Shown: positions 46,106-55,086 of the stretch, in pieces
Numbering within the stretch: the stretch's first letter is position 1
How the letters are laid out: the number at the start of each line of letters is the position of its first letter
The notes under the pieces: model-generated
Databases searched by the model: none
Told to the model about the DNA's origin: nothing
What the model saw: only the letters and a program-made list of their open reading frames with translations
Program-made: the position numbers and the translations under genes
NCBI GenBank assembly: GCA_963744005.1
Contig: CAVURU010000004.1
Location: 1-64,000, forward strand
Reading direction: 5' to 3'
Source of the DNA: Palsa-504 sp963744005
Lineage (GTDB): Bacteria; Actinomycetota; Actinomycetes; Streptosporangiales; Streptosporangiaceae
Length of the DNA stretch: 64,000 nucleotides

Positions 46106-46564
46106 GTGGCGATCAACCCCGGCTACGCCGGGCGGACCTTCCAGCCGTCCGGCCCGTACGAGGTGAGCCGGGTCAAGATCGCCGAGTTCGCCGACGCTAT
46201 CGGCGAGACCAGCCCGCTGTGCCGGGACCGGGCCGCCGCGCAGGCGGCCGGCTACCCGGACGTGATCGCCCCGCCGACGTTCGCCATCGTGATCAGCATG
46301 GCCGCCGTCGCGGACCTGGCCCACGAGCCCGATCTCGGCCTGAACTACGCCATGGTCGTGCACGGGCTGCAGAGCTTCACCCATGCCCGCCCGCTGCACG
46401 CGGGTGACGTCGTGGTGTCCCAGTCCACGATCGAGTCGGTCAAGCCGCTCGGCCGGATGACCACCATGACCACCGTCACCGAGATCCGCACCGTGGACGG
46501 CGAGCAGGTCTGCACCGCCCGGTCCGCCCTGGTCGAGCGCGGCACTGTCGAGCCCGGCGCCTAG
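46106..46564 (+). CDS. MaoC-like / FAS1-type dehydratase, HadA-like subunit
   Basis: A 152-residue hot-dog-fold protein from GTG 46106. It lacks the full hydratase-2 motif but shows AGRTFQPSGPYEVSRVKIAE and YPDVIAPPTFAIVISMAAVA, then VVHGLQSFTHARPLHAGDVV, as in the (3R)-hydroxyacyl dehydratase A subunit. It should pair with the catalytic subunit encoded 7 bases downstream to dehydrate hydroxyacyl-ACP or -CoA. In mycobacteria the related HadAB pair acts in mycolate elongation; here a role in general or specialised lipid synthesis is more likely. Confidence 0.88.
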   Translation: MAINPGYAGRTFQPSGPYEVSRVKIAEFADAIGETSPLCRDRAAAQAAGYPDVIAPPTFAIVISMAAVADLAHEPDLGLNYAMVVHGLQSFTHARPLHAGDVVVSQSTIESVKPLGRMTTMTTVTEIRTVDGEQVCTARSALVERGTVEPGA

Positions 46565-46570
46565 GCACCG

Positions 46571-46996
46571 ATGGCCGGCCGCACCGAACCCCGGGCCGAG
46601 CCCGGCACTGACCTCCCGCCCCGCCAGTACCAGGTGACCAGGGCCGACCTCGTCCGGTACGCCGGCGCTTCGGGTGACTTCAACGTCATCCACTGGAACG
46701 AGCGCGTGGCCAAGTCGGTGGGCCTGCCCGACGTGATCGCGCACGGCATGCTCACCATGGCCCTGGCGGGCCGGTTCCTCACCGAGTGGGCCGGCGATCC
46801 GGGCGCCGTCACCGAATTCGCGGTCCGGTTCTCCGCCCCGGTCGTGGTGCCCGACGACGACCAGGGCGCCACGGTCGAGATGGCCGGCACGGTGACCGAA
46901 CGGCTCGACGGCAGCCGCGTCGCGGTCGAGGTCACGGCGAGGTCGGCCGGGGCGAAGGTGCTGACCCGCGCCCGGGCCGTCGTGCGTATGCCATGA
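46571..46996 (+). CDS. MaoC-like dehydratase, HadB-like catalytic subunit
   Basis: A 141-residue hot-dog protein from ATG 46571. It carries the catalytic hydratase-2 motif, YAGASGDFNVIHWNERVA (Asp and His), and GLPDVIAHGMLTMALAGRFL. The preceding subunit lacks the motif, so they probably act as a heterodimer. The last four bases overlap the murB start (ATGA), showing translational coupling. Confidence 0.9.
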   Translation: MAGRTEPRAEPGTDLPPRQYQVTRADLVRYAGASGDFNVIHWNERVAKSVGLPDVIAHGMLTMALAGRFLTEWAGDPGAVTEFAVRFSAPVVVPDDDQGATVEMAGTVTERLDGSRVAVEVTARSAGAKVLTRARAVVRMP

Positions 46997-48039
46997 GGCT
47001 CGCCGACTGCACCACCGTCCGCCTGGGCGGCCCGGCCCGGGCCTTCGTCCGGGCCAGCACGGAAGAGTGCCTGATCGAAGCGGTCCGGTCCGCCGACGAC
47101 CGCCACGAGCCGCTGCTGATCCTGGGCGGGGGCAGCAACCTGGTGGTGGCCGATGAGGGGTTTGGCGGCACCGTCGTGCAGGTGGCGACGAAAGGCATCG
47201 GGCGGGGCGGTGAGGCCGGCTCGGTGACCGTGGCGGCCGGCGAGGACTGGGACGCCGTCGTGGCCTGGACGATCGCCGAGGGCCTGGCCGGCCTGGAGTG
47301 CCTGTCCGGCATTCCCGGGCTGGCGGGCGCCACCCCCATCCAGAACGTCGGCGCCTACGGCCAGGAGGTGGCCCAGGTCATCACCCAGGTGCGGGCGTAT
47401 GACCGGGTCACCGGCCAGATCTGTATTTTCCCGAACGAACTCTGCGGATTCGGCTACCGGACCAGCGTGTTCAAGCGGGATGACGCCCGGCGGCACGTGG
47501 TGCTGAGTGTCACCTTCCAGCTGGCCGTGCCGCCGGCCGCCGCGCCGGTCCGCTACGCCGAGCTGGCCGCCGCCCTGGGGGTGCAGCTCGGTGACCAGGT
47601 GCCGCCGGCCCGGGCCCGTTCGGCCGTCCTGGCCCTGCGGCGGGGCAAGGGAATGGTGCTCGACGCCGCCGATCCCGATACCCGCAGCGCCGGCTCGTTC
47701 TTCGTCAACCCGGTCCTGGACGCCGCCGCGCTGGCCGCGGTCGAGGCGGCGGCCCGGGCCCGGTGCGGGGAGGGCACCCGGGTGCCGCGCTTCGACGCCG
47801 GGGACGGGCTGGTCAAGGTGCCCGCCGCCTGGCTGATCGAGCGGGCCGGCTTCGGCAAGGGGTTCAGCCTCGGTGACGGGGCCCGGATCTCCGCCAAGCA
47901 CACCCTCGCGCTGGTCAACCCCGGGTCGGCCACCACGGCCGGGCTGATGGCGCTGGCCCGCCGGATCCGGGACGGGGTGCGCGACACCTTCGGCGTGTCG
48001 CTCACCCCCGAACCGGTCCTGGTGGGTGTCACGCTCTAG
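46993..48039 (+). CDS. murB: UDP-N-acetylenolpyruvoylglucosamine reductase
   Basis: A 348-residue enzyme from ATG 46993. The FAD-binding region reads TTVRLGGPARAFVRASTEE, LLILGGGSNLVVADEGFGG and GIPGLAGATPIQNVGAYGQE; the catalytic Ser is in TRSAGSFFVNPVL, and the substrate loop is VPAAWLIERAGFGKG with ISAKHTLALVN. It reduces enolpyruvyl-UDP-GlcNAc to UDP-MurNAc with NADPH in peptidoglycan synthesis. It is coupled to the upstream dehydratase gene and ends inside a strong terminator hairpin. Confidence 0.95.
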   Translation: MRLADCTTVRLGGPARAFVRASTEECLIEAVRSADDRHEPLLILGGGSNLVVADEGFGGTVVQVATKGIGRGGEAGSVTVAAGEDWDAVVAWTIAEGLAGLECLSGIPGLAGATPIQNVGAYGQEVAQVITQVRAYDRVTGQICIFPNELCGFGYRTSVFKRDDARRHVVLSVTFQLAVPPAAAPVRYAELAAALGVQLGDQVPPARARSAVLALRRGKGMVLDAADPDTRSAGSFFVNPVLDAAALAAVEAAARARCGEGTRVPRFDAGDGLVKVPAAWLIERAGFGKGFSLGDGARISAKHTLALVNPGSATTAGLMALARRIRDGVRDTFGVSLTPEPVLVGVTL

Positions 48040-48068
48040 CCCCGCCGCGCGGGGCCAGAGCGTGACAC
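48026..48068. terminator. Long hairpin terminator over the murB stop codon
   Basis: GTGTCACGCTCT at 48026-48037 pairs perfectly with AGAGCGTGACAC at 48057-48068, and inside this GCCCCG pairs with CGGGGC. The stem contains the murB stop codon. It separates convergent murB and the beta-propeller gene and can serve both. Confidence 0.85.
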
Positions 48069-48074
48069 GTCCTG

Positions 48075-49193
48075 CTAGTGGTGCAGCAGGTTCAAGGTGT
48101 TAGTGGCGTCGTCCACGTAGTACACCGCGTCCTGGCCCGGCTTGACGGCCAGCCCGAACAGGGCGCCCGCTCCCGGCGGCGATCCGGAGCTGTCCAGCTG
48201 CCGGACCGCGATCTGGGCCCCGGACGGCGTGACCTCGACCAGGTTCCCGTCTCCGCCGTTGACGGTCAGGATGTCACCGCCGGGGGCGATGACCAGGCCG
48301 AGCTCGCCGTTCAGGTGGTGGCCCCGGGAGACGGTGAAGCCGGTCCCGGCGCTGGAGCCGCGGAAGAGCGCGTTGGGGATGGCGGCGATCCGGTTGTCCA
48401 GCGTGTCAGCGACGTACAGCACGCCGCCCTGGCCCAGGCCGGCCCCGGTGGGGCCGAGCACGAGCGCGGCCGGATCGGTGCGCTCCGGGAAGCCGGAGCC
48501 GATCGTCGTGGCGGACCGGATGTAGGGCCGTCCCGCGGCCGGGATCTTGATGACGAGCCGCACCACCGTGCCCCGGTTGACGGTGTTGCCGTTCGCCGCG
48601 ACGGTTCCGTTCAGCACGTTGGTCACGAACAGCACGGCCTGGTTGCCCAGGTCCAGGCTGGCCATGTCCCACGGGCCGTTGATCCCCCGGCCGGTGAACG
48701 TCTCCCGCACCTGGCCCCACTGGTTGAGCACGATGAGGCAGCCCGGGCCGGAGACGGCGCCGCCCTGGGTGGGCAGCGAGCCGACGATGACCCAGCCGCT
48801 GCGCAGCACGGTCAGGGCGGTGGTCAGGCCCACGCCGCCGGGGCAGCCGCGCAGGCTGGGGCTGATCTGCGCGAACAGCCAATGACGGCCGGACGGGGTG
48901 ATCTCGGTGATGGTGGTGCCGGTGCCCTGCACGTTGGCCTGGTCGTTGAAGTTGCTGACCAGGACGTTGCCCCGGAACAGGTCGCCGGTGGTGCGCGGGA
49001 CGACGAAGACGCCGTACGGGTTGACGTCACCGTTGCCCGGCACCGTCGACGCGATCACCGAGGTCTTGTGCAAGGGGCCGACGAAGGCCGGGGAGCCGCT
49101 CGCGCTGGCGCTCCCGGCCGAGCCGGCCAGCAGGCCGGCCGCAGTGACGGCGATCGCGGCCAATCCGGCCGCGTACCGTCTCGTTGGTTTCAT
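48075..49193 (-). CDS. Secreted beta-propeller (NHL/TIGR03118-like) protein
   Basis: A 372-residue protein from ATG 49193 after AAGGGAGC. A signal peptide is clear: MKPTRRYAAGLAAIAVTAAG followed by LLAGSAGSASA. The mature part has repeated blade signatures: NPYGVFVVPRTTGDLFRGN, VLVSNFNDQANVQGTGTTI, ITPSGRHWLFAQ, PWDMASLDLGNQAVLFVTNV and LYVADTLDNRIAAIPNA. This pattern fits a six- or seven-bladed propeller. It is probably extracellular and binds a ligand; no catalytic site is visible. Confidence 0.85.
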   Translation of the reverse strand: MKPTRRYAAGLAAIAVTAAGLLAGSAGSASASGSPAFVGPLHKTSVIASTVPGNGDVNPYGVFVVPRTTGDLFRGNVLVSNFNDQANVQGTGTTITEITPSGRHWLFAQISPSLRGCPGGVGLTTALTVLRSGWVIVGSLPTQGGAVSGPGCLIVLNQWGQVRETFTGRGINGPWDMASLDLGNQAVLFVTNVLNGTVAANGNTVNRGTVVRLVIKIPAAGRPYIRSATTIGSGFPERTDPAALVLGPTGAGLGQGGVLYVADTLDNRIAAIPNALFRGSSAGTGFTVSRGHHLNGELGLVIAPGGDILTVNGGDGNLVEVTPSGAQIAVRQLDSSGSPPGAGALFGLAVKPGQDAVYYVDDATNTLNLLHH

Positions 49194-49719
49194 TTCTCTG
49201 CCGCTCCCTTCCGGTGGAGAATGTCTCCACCCATGGGCACGTGCCCGGGAGCGCAATGGTTCGGGGCAGGCCAAAATACCGCCAGGACATGGGACTGACC
49301 TGCCGGTTTCTGCCGTTTTGCGCGAGCCAGTGCCGCGGCTGCCGGGGGAAGGACACGGCTCACCGGACGCGATCGTCAATGTTCATGATTGACCGATCCG
49401 GTGATCTTTCGGCGACAGCCGCGGGCACTGGCCGCCACCCTTATCCACGGCCGCCCCGCCCGCCCCGGCTCAATCGCCGCCGCACGCGTAATCGGCCGGT
49501 AATAACTCTCCCGCCTGCCGCTACCCCGATGAGCGTGGCAACGTACCGGATCTAGCAGGTAGAGAGCCACATCCATTGGTTGCGGGCCCCGGGGCCCCGG
49601 GGCCACGACTCGCCTGGCCAGCCTCGACCACCAATGGTTGTGGCAGCGTACTGGTTCTACCGGCTACCGTCCCGTAGCCGCCTGGTTCTGGACGGTCCCG
49701 GAGGCGTATTTTGCCAAGC
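49194..49719. other. Intergenic region with an inverted repeat
   Basis: About 525 bases with no gene seen. CCATTGGT at 49573-49580 and ACCAATGG at 49630-49637 form an 8-bp inverted repeat enclosing a run of GGGGCCCC units, which could fold into a larger hairpin. It may be the terminator side of the membrane protein gene or the upstream control of the propeller gene. Confidence 0.4.
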
Positions 49720-51049
49720 CTATGGTTGAGCGGATTCGGCTTTTCCGGGCATGATGTCCAGATTCTTCGAACCCAGGTAGGGCCGGTCATCAGCTGGCCC
49801 GCCTGCCGGGCCAGATAGCGATCTGTCCTGGGTGTGTGCGCTGACCCATATCGAGATGTGGGCCGGTTCGAGGGCTCGCTGGACGGCGCCGGCCAGGTCA
49901 TCGCGGACCGAGTCCAGGTCGACCGCGTCTTTCAGCTGGGCTGCGAACGCGGCCATGGCCTGGTCCGCGTCGTACCTGGCTCGGTTGAACCGGCGGTCCA
50001 CGGCGCGTTGCACCCGCTGCCGCAGCGGGCTGAACAGCGCCGCGGCGGCGAGGGTGGCGACGGCCACCGCCACCGGGGTGTGGACTGACAGGACGCGGGT
50101 GGCCAGCAGCACCAGCCCGGCGTACACCCCGGCCAGCAGGCCGGTGATAATCGCGTAGGCCAGGGTCCGGGAGATGATCCGGTCGATCGCGTACAGCCGG
50201 TACTTCATGACGGCAATGCCGACGGCGACCGGCAGGGCCAGCCCGATACCGGCTATCACTCCGGCGTTGAAAGCCGACTGCCCGGCATGGCTCGCGATGG
50301 AGGCCGGCAGCAGCGCGGTGAGCAGGACCAAGGCTGTCACCGCGGCGAAGGCGAACCACTTGAGCTGGAGCCGCTCCTCGCTGGCCGATCGCCGGTACCG
50401 GACGAACAAGCTCGCCGCCGCAGCCAGCAGGCACCCCCATTCCAGGACAAATGCGCCGTTGCCGAGAGCGCCGGCGAATGTCCAGCCCGCGACGCCGGTC
50501 GGGTTGGGCACGCTGGGCAGTTTGGGACCGACCGTGGGGGTGCCGGGCGTGAGCCAGGTGCCCAGGATGTAACAGGCCGCCAGCGCGGCACCGAGCCAGC
50601 CGACCCTCCGCCACCGGGCGGTGAGCGGCCGTCCGTCCGGGAACAGCAGCAGCAGGAACATCAGGACCCCGCTGGGGAACAGCAGGGTCAGCGCCCAGTG
50701 GACGAACCAGACAGCCCAGATCCCAGCGGCGGGACGGGCGTGCCCGGCCAGCGCGTGCAGCGCATATTCCCCCGCCAGCCCGCGAGCTGCCGATACCAGG
50801 CCGAGGCCGAGCAGCAGCCAGCCGATGGGATTAGGGCCTGCGGGAGGCCAGCACGGCGCCGACGATCGCGTACGCGATCAGGAACCGGTCGGGGCTGGAA
50901 TCGGCAGAGATATCCAGCAGGTCCCGGTTGGTGGCGGCCAGGACCCACACCGCGGCGAAACCGGCCAGGCTAACCACGGCGACCGCCCAGGCCAGCACGG
51001 CCAGGCGCGGCTTCACCTTGTCCCGATCACCGCTCACGCACACGGTCAT
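49720..51049 (-). CDS. Polytopic membrane protein, sensor-kinase-like input part, one frame shift
   Basis: The start ATG at 51049 follows GAGGTGAAG. The first frame has one helix (AVLAWAVAVVSLAGFAAVWV) and ends at ASRRP; one base is missing near 50835 and the frame resumes as PNPIGWLLLGLGLVSAARGL. Together they give about 440 residues with eight or so helices. A cytoplasmic segment follows: AIDRIISRTLAYAIITGLLA, QRAVDRRFNRARYDADQAMA and DLAGAVQRALEPAHISIWV. This architecture is the input half of many actinobacterial sensor kinases, but no HisKA or ATPase domain follows, so it is not a kinase by itself. The function is unknown. Confidence 0.75.
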
Positions 51050-51256
51050 CGCTTCACCTCGATTGCTGGGCCTGGTTGCGTCCCGGCCCCAAACCGGTAA
51101 ACAGACGCTACCCAGCTACCGTTCCGGGAACGTTACCGCGCGGCCGAACCTACCCACCTTGTTATGGGCAGCAGACAGGCCCGCGACCACGCCCGCCAGA
51201 CCTCGTCGACGACGGGCGTTGCTGTCGGGACAGAGCGTTGCCAGCGTTGCCAGCCG

Positions 51257-51331
51257 TCACAGCCGGTAAGCGTTCTCGATCACGAGACGCCGTGCAGCGC
51301 TGGCCGGACGGTCGCGGGATTTATCGAAGAC
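51257..51331 (-). pseudogene. C-terminal gene remnant (ARRLVIE tail)
   Basis: On the minus strand this encodes VFDKSRDRPASAARRLVIEN followed by AYRL and a stop at 51257. A closely similar tail (VFDK....AS.ARRLVIEATY) is found at about 53915-53990, showing a shared ancestor. No start or larger domain is visible. It is the remains of the 3' end of a gene I cannot name. Confidence 0.4.
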
Positions 51332-51450
51332 CGCTCCACCGGGGCATGTGTGCCACAACCCCCGAACCTCCGGGCCTGCCACAAAAGCAGCGGCCCCAAG
51401 CCCCGCCCCCAGAACCAGGGTGCCTGGATGCCCGGACGGCTCTCGTTATC

Positions 51451-51490
51451 GTGGATCGCTACTGCCCGCGGGCGGGCAGTAGCGATCCAC
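51451..51490. repeat. 40-base palindrome (hairpin copy A)
   Basis: Bases 51451-51469 (GTGGATCGCTACTGCCCGC) are the exact reverse complement of 51472-51490 around GG: a perfect 19-bp stem. It is the same length as copy B at 2474-2513 with the same outer and central bases. The surrounding region has only gene remnants. It may be a dispersed palindromic repeat or a structured RNA element. Confidence 0.8.
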
Positions 51491-51576
51491 AATCCTGCCC
51501 TACCAGGCGCGTCCCCTGCTGATCGCGGCCCGCGGCCCGGCTGGGCTGGTACCGGCAGCAACGCCAGTTACGGGAA

Positions 51577-51715
51577 TCACACGTTCAGCGTGGCGAACAG
51601 GGTCTCCGCTGCGCTCCTGATCAACTCGGCCCGGCCCCGCCATGCGGTGTCCAGAACCCAGGTTCGGCCCGACGGCACGAAGTAGACGTTCGAGTCTCGC
51701 CGTTCCCCCGGTAAC
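51577..51715 (-). pseudogene. C-terminal remnant of an unidentified gene
   Basis: The minus strand reads SNVYFVPSGRTWVLDTAWRG followed by RAELIRSAAETLFATLNV and TGA at 51577-51579. It looks like a natural protein end with good amphipathic helices, but no start codon or recognised domain is present upstream. The remaining bases between 51050 and 51763 show no gene. Confidence 0.4.
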
Positions 51716-51763
51716 CAGGGTGCTGGCTGCCTGCCCGTCGCGGGAGGCGTCACCGTCTCCTGT

Positions 51764-52588
51764 TCAGCCGGGTTTGCGGGCCATTAGCACTTCGGTGTCG
51801 CCCGGCCAGTCCCAGAAAATGCCTTCAGCGGAACGGCTGGCGAGCAGCGCGCGCACCTCGCCGGCAAAGCCGTCAACACGATCACCAAACAGGTGCGGCG
51901 CCGAGGATGAGAGGGACAAGTAACCGGACAGGACGCTCTCGCTATCTCGCAGCAGATCGGGGAGGCCGGGGACGAACAGCTGCTGAGGGACACCAAAGCG
52001 GGTACGCGCCAGCACATCCTCGAAGCGGTGAGTTCGTTCCCGGGCCGTGCCCTGCCCGGCGCGACGCGTCGAGCCGAGATATTTCGCTACCAGCGCCTTG
52101 ATCTCATCGTGGGGGATCGGCGGCACCCCCGGGTCGGGCGGCCGGGGCCGGCCCATCACTGTGTGGACGATCAGGGCCAGCGCGCCGCCGGGCTCCAGCA
52201 TGTCGTAGACGGTCTCGGCCACTTGCTGCTCGTCGGTCCAGTGGAAGGACTGGCCGAACGTCACCAGCTTGTACGGCCCGGGCGCGACCGCGGGCAGGTC
52301 CTCGGCCAGGCCCTGGACCCACCGGATGTGCAGGACTCCCTTTTCCCCGGCGGCGCGGCAGCCCTCGGCCAGCATGTCGGCGTCAGGGTCCAGGCCGACC
52401 GCCTGCTCAAATAGATGAGCGAGACGGATGGTCAGCACGCCAGGACCGCAGCCGGCATCCAGCAGCCGGCCGGTCCCGTCGAGACCCGCCTCGTGCGTCA
52501 GGACCGCTTCAAGCTCGGGTGAATACGCTGGGCGACCGTGGCGATAGTGGGCCGCCGAGCCGAGGTAGATGGTCGGGTCATACGGCAC
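51764..52588 (-). CDS. Class I SAM-dependent methyltransferase
   Basis: A methyltransferase of about 274 residues. The frame is open to 52651, but the family start is near VPYDPTIYLGSAAHYRHGRP, giving GTG 52588. Motif I is RLLDAGCGPGVLTIRL, followed by AVGLDPDADMLAEGC and the acidic loop GLAEDLPAVAPGPYKLVTFG, then SFHWTDEQQVAE. It transfers methyl from SAM to an unknown small molecule or tRNA/protein target. It follows the alpha/beta hydrolase gene on the same strand and may be co-transcribed with it. Confidence 0.88.
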   Translation of the reverse strand: MPYDPTIYLGSAAHYRHGRPAYSPELEAVLTHEAGLDGTGRLLDAGCGPGVLTIRLAHLFEQAVGLDPDADMLAEGCRAAGEKGVLHIRWVQGLAEDLPAVAPGPYKLVTFGQSFHWTDEQQVAETVYDMLEPGGALALIVHTVMGRPRPPDPGVPPIPHDEIKALVAKYLGSTRRAGQGTARERTHRFEDVLARTRFGVPQQLFVPGLPDLLRDSESVLSGYLSLSSSAPHLFGDRVDGFAGEVRALLASRSAEGIFWDWPGDTEVLMARKPG

Positions 52589-52764
52589 CGGGGTCAGAGC
52601 TGGACGGTCGCTTTGATGGTGAGCCGCCGGGCCGGGCGGATGGTTGCACACCTGGTGTGCTCCCCTCTAGCGGTCGCAATGCGGTACCGGCACTGCGCGG
52701 GGCTCCTGCGCCCGATGCCCAGTGTGAATGGGCGGTCGGCGGCACGCCTTTTCGCGGGCGGCCA
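52589..52764 (-). other. Gap with an ARRLTIKAT tail-like stretch
   Basis: Directly after the hydrolase stop, in the same frame, an open stretch of about 55 codons ends CATIRPARRLTIKATVQL and TGA, nine bases before the methyltransferase start. The end resembles the remnant tails at 51257 and 53915. It could be a lost C-terminus joined to the hydrolase by a premature stop, or chance. No gene is called. Confidence 0.3.
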
Positions 52765-53646
52765 TTAGCTGGCGGGCCGGCTTGCCGTGATCTGGAAGGC
52801 GAAGTCTCTTACGGCCGGGAAGGCGAGGTCTGGGCGGTCGCGGAAGATGGTGTGGCGGGCACCGGGTAGACGCACCAGGCGGGTGGTCTCCGCAGGCAGC
52901 CGGCTGACTAGCTCCTCGACTACGGGCAGCGGGCAGACCGGGTCGTCTTCACCAGCGAGGACCAGCACGGGACACCGGACGGCGCCGGTCACGCTCCAGG
53001 GGTCGAAGCCGCTGGCCAGCTGACTCGCGTAGTGCAGGTTGACGTCTATGTTCTTGATCATCCGGGCCAGGAACTGACGGGACTCCCCGGCCCAGCCGGG
53101 CGTCGCGCTGTACAGCGGGTAGCAGACCCGGCTGAACTCAGCCTGGTAATCCCCGGTCTTATCAGCGTAGGTGCGCCGCGCGACCTCGGCCGCCTCGGGG
53201 CCGCCCAGGCGGCCGAACGCCTCGATGACGCGCTGGGGGTCGCTGCGGCCCCCAGTGGTATTGGCCAGGATGACCCCGCCGGGGTGGCCGGGGAACAGTC
53301 CCGCGTAGGTGAGCGCGACGTCCCCGCCGAAGCTGCTGCCGAGCACCACCGGTCTATCCAGCCCGAGCGCGTCGCACAGCCGCCGCAGGTCATCAGCCCA
53401 GGTCCGCAGATTCCAGAACTCGGCGCTGCTGCGATCGCTGCGGCCGTGGCCGCGCAGGTCGAAGTACACCACCTGGAAATCCTCGGCCAGCGGTCCCAGG
53501 GCGGACTTCACCGTCATGTGATCCAGCCCAGGGCCGCCGTGGACGGCCACCACGACCGGGCGCTCTGCGGTCGTGTCTCCCTGCGGGATGACCGACGGCC
53601 CGGATACGTCGAACCACAAAGACACATCGCCGAGGCTGATACGCAT
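52765..53646 (-). CDS. Alpha/beta hydrolase, proline-iminopeptidase-like
   Basis: A 293-residue hydrolase from ATG 53646. It has the HGGPG oxyanion motif (VVAVHGGPGLDHMTVKSALG), YFDLRGHGRSD, the nucleophile Ser in VVLGSSFGGDVALTYA, the acid in LAGEDDPVCPL and the His in PGARHTIFRDRP. The HGGPG motif is typical of prolyl iminopeptidases (S33), though many such genes encode other esterases. It is followed by the methyltransferase gene on the same strand. Confidence 0.88.
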   Translation of the reverse strand: MRISLGDVSLWFDVSGPSVIPQGDTTAERPVVVAVHGGPGLDHMTVKSALGPLAEDFQVVYFDLRGHGRSDRSSAEFWNLRTWADDLRRLCDALGLDRPVVLGSSFGGDVALTYAGLFPGHPGGVILANTTGGRSDPQRVIEAFGRLGGPEAAEVARRTYADKTGDYQAEFSRVCYPLYSATPGWAGESRQFLARMIKNIDVNLHYASQLASGFDPWSVTGAVRCPVLVLAGEDDPVCPLPVVEELVSRLPAETTRLVRLPGARHTIFRDRPDLAFPAVRDFAFQITASRPAS

Positions 53647-53730
53647 GCGACCTCCATGACATCTGCGGACCGGGCTCAGAAGTCCACGCTAACCTCAACG
53701 GCGAGCTTGCGGCCCGCTGCCGTGCGTTCC

Positions 53731-53837
53731 GCACCGCGAGGCCCCAGGCCGCGCGACCGGGCGGTCCGCCGCACCGCGAGGCCCCGCGCCGGGCGACCGG
53801 GCGGTCCGCACCGCGAGGCCCCGGGCCGGGCGACCGT
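53731..53837. repeat. GC-rich tandem repeat, about 40-base unit, three copies
   Basis: The core GCACCGCGAGGCCCC followed by GCGACCGGGCGGTCCG recurs at 53731, 53771 and 53808 with a few changes; the third copy is shortened. It lies in the gap upstream of the hydrolase gene, between it and a gene remnant. Confidence 0.82.
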
Positions 53838-53849
53838 GACCCCGAGAGC

Positions 53850-53995
53850 AGGGTCAGAGCCGGATAGTTGCTTCGATGGCCAGGCCCGAGACGTCAGATC
53901 GAGTAGGTGGCCTCGATTACGAGACGACGCGCTGAGCTGGCCTGACCGATGTGGAATTTATCAAAGACCCCTCTTGCCGGGCCGCCGCCGCCACT
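53850..53995 (-). pseudogene. Duplicated C-terminal remnants (ARRLVIEAT and LAIEAT tails)
   Basis: The minus strand first reads VFDKFHIGQASSARRLVIEA then TYSI and a stop near 53903, and a few bases later LAIEATIRL and a second stop near 53853. The first matches the remnant at 51257-51331. These appear to be two decayed copies of the same gene end in tandem. No start or fold is recognised. Confidence 0.38.
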
Positions 53996-54012
53996 CTCAT
54001 CGGCGGCCACTC

Positions 54013-55041
54013 TCATCGCTGGGCCGCGAGGGCCAGCAGCCGATGATCTGCGGCTGGACCAGGGGCTGACTGCTGGCCGAGGCCGAAGCCCCAGTTGAGC
54101 ATCCGCTCAGCGTCCGCTACCGCGGCCGCCGGTCCGGTGGGCGGGCTGTCCAGCACGACCCCGATCAGCGGCCGGCCGTTCCTGACCGCCTCGAAGAGCA
54201 GGCAGTGCCCGGCGTCGTCGGTGTACCCGGTCTTGATGCCGGCGGCGCCGGAATAGGAGCCGATCAGCTCGTTGGTGTTGTCCCACCAGTACTGGTGATG
54301 CCCGGGTCCCTTGGGCAGGTGATAGAAGGACAGGTCGACGATCGACCGGAAGGCCGGGTACCGCATCGCGGCCAAGCCGAGCGTGAGCAGGTCGGACGGC
54401 GTGGAATAGGTGGACGTCTCGGTGGGGTAGGGCAGCCCGTCCGGTGAGGTGAAGTGGGTGCTGGTCATGCCCATGCTGGCCGCGGCGGCGTTCATCTTGG
54501 CCACGAAGGCGTTCAGGCCGGGACCGTAGGCGCTCGCCAGGGTGTACGCCGCGTCCGCTCCCGAGGCCAGGAGCAGCCCCTCCAGCAGCTGCTGCGCGGT
54601 CAGCACGTCCCCGGGGTGCAGCGCCGCGGTTTCGCCTCCGTACTTCCAGGCGTAGGTTTCCGCCGCCTGCGGCACCCGGATCGGCCGGCTCAGGTCGCCG
54701 CTTTCGAGCACGAGCAGGGCGGTCATCACCTTGGTGACGCTCGCCATGGGCCGCTGCGTGTCCGGGTCGCGGGCCCAGAGCACCTGGCCCGTGCCCGCGT
54801 CGGCCAGCACCGCGCCCTTGGCCCGTACCCCGGCGGGCGCGCCCGCCGTCTCGATCACCGGTCCGGCCGGCTGGGACGGGGACGGCCGGGGCCGCGCGCG
54901 GGCCCGGGTGGCCATCGCTATGGGGTGCCCGGCCGCGCCCCGCGGGGCCTGGCCCGCAGCCGTCAGCGCCCACGCCCCGGCCCCGCAGGCCAGGACGGTG
55001 GCCACGGTCAGCGCGACGATCGGCGCCTTCAGCCGCATCAC
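54013..55041 (-). CDS. D-alanyl-D-alanine carboxypeptidase (PBP5/DacA-like)
   Basis: A 342-residue secreted serine peptidase from ATG 55041. The N-terminal helix PIVALTVATVLACGAGAWAL is a signal peptide or anchor, followed by a Pro-rich linker. The S11 motifs are SVTK in PMASVTKVMTALL, SGAD in LLLASGADAAYTLA where SxN is usual, and KTG in AAGIKTGYTDDAGHCLL. It trims the terminal D-Ala of peptidoglycan stem peptides outside the membrane. The SGAD change may affect rate. It lies 45 bases downstream of ileS on the same strand. Confidence 0.9.
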   Translation of the reverse strand: MMRLKAPIVALTVATVLACGAGAWALTAAGQAPRGAAGHPIAMATRARARPRPSPSQPAGPVIETAGAPAGVRAKGAVLADAGTGQVLWARDPDTQRPMASVTKVMTALLVLESGDLSRPIRVPQAAETYAWKYGGETAALHPGDVLTAQQLLEGLLLASGADAAYTLASAYGPGLNAFVAKMNAAAASMGMTSTHFTSPDGLPYPTETSTYSTPSDLLTLGLAAMRYPAFRSIVDLSFYHLPKGPGHHQYWWDNTNELIGSYSGAAGIKTGYTDDAGHCLLFEAVRNGRPLIGVVLDSPPTGPAAAVADAERMLNWGFGLGQQSAPGPAADHRLLALAAQR

Positions 55042-55086
55042 GCTCCCGGCGACCGGATCATCCGGCCGCCCTTTCCCTCGTGACGC

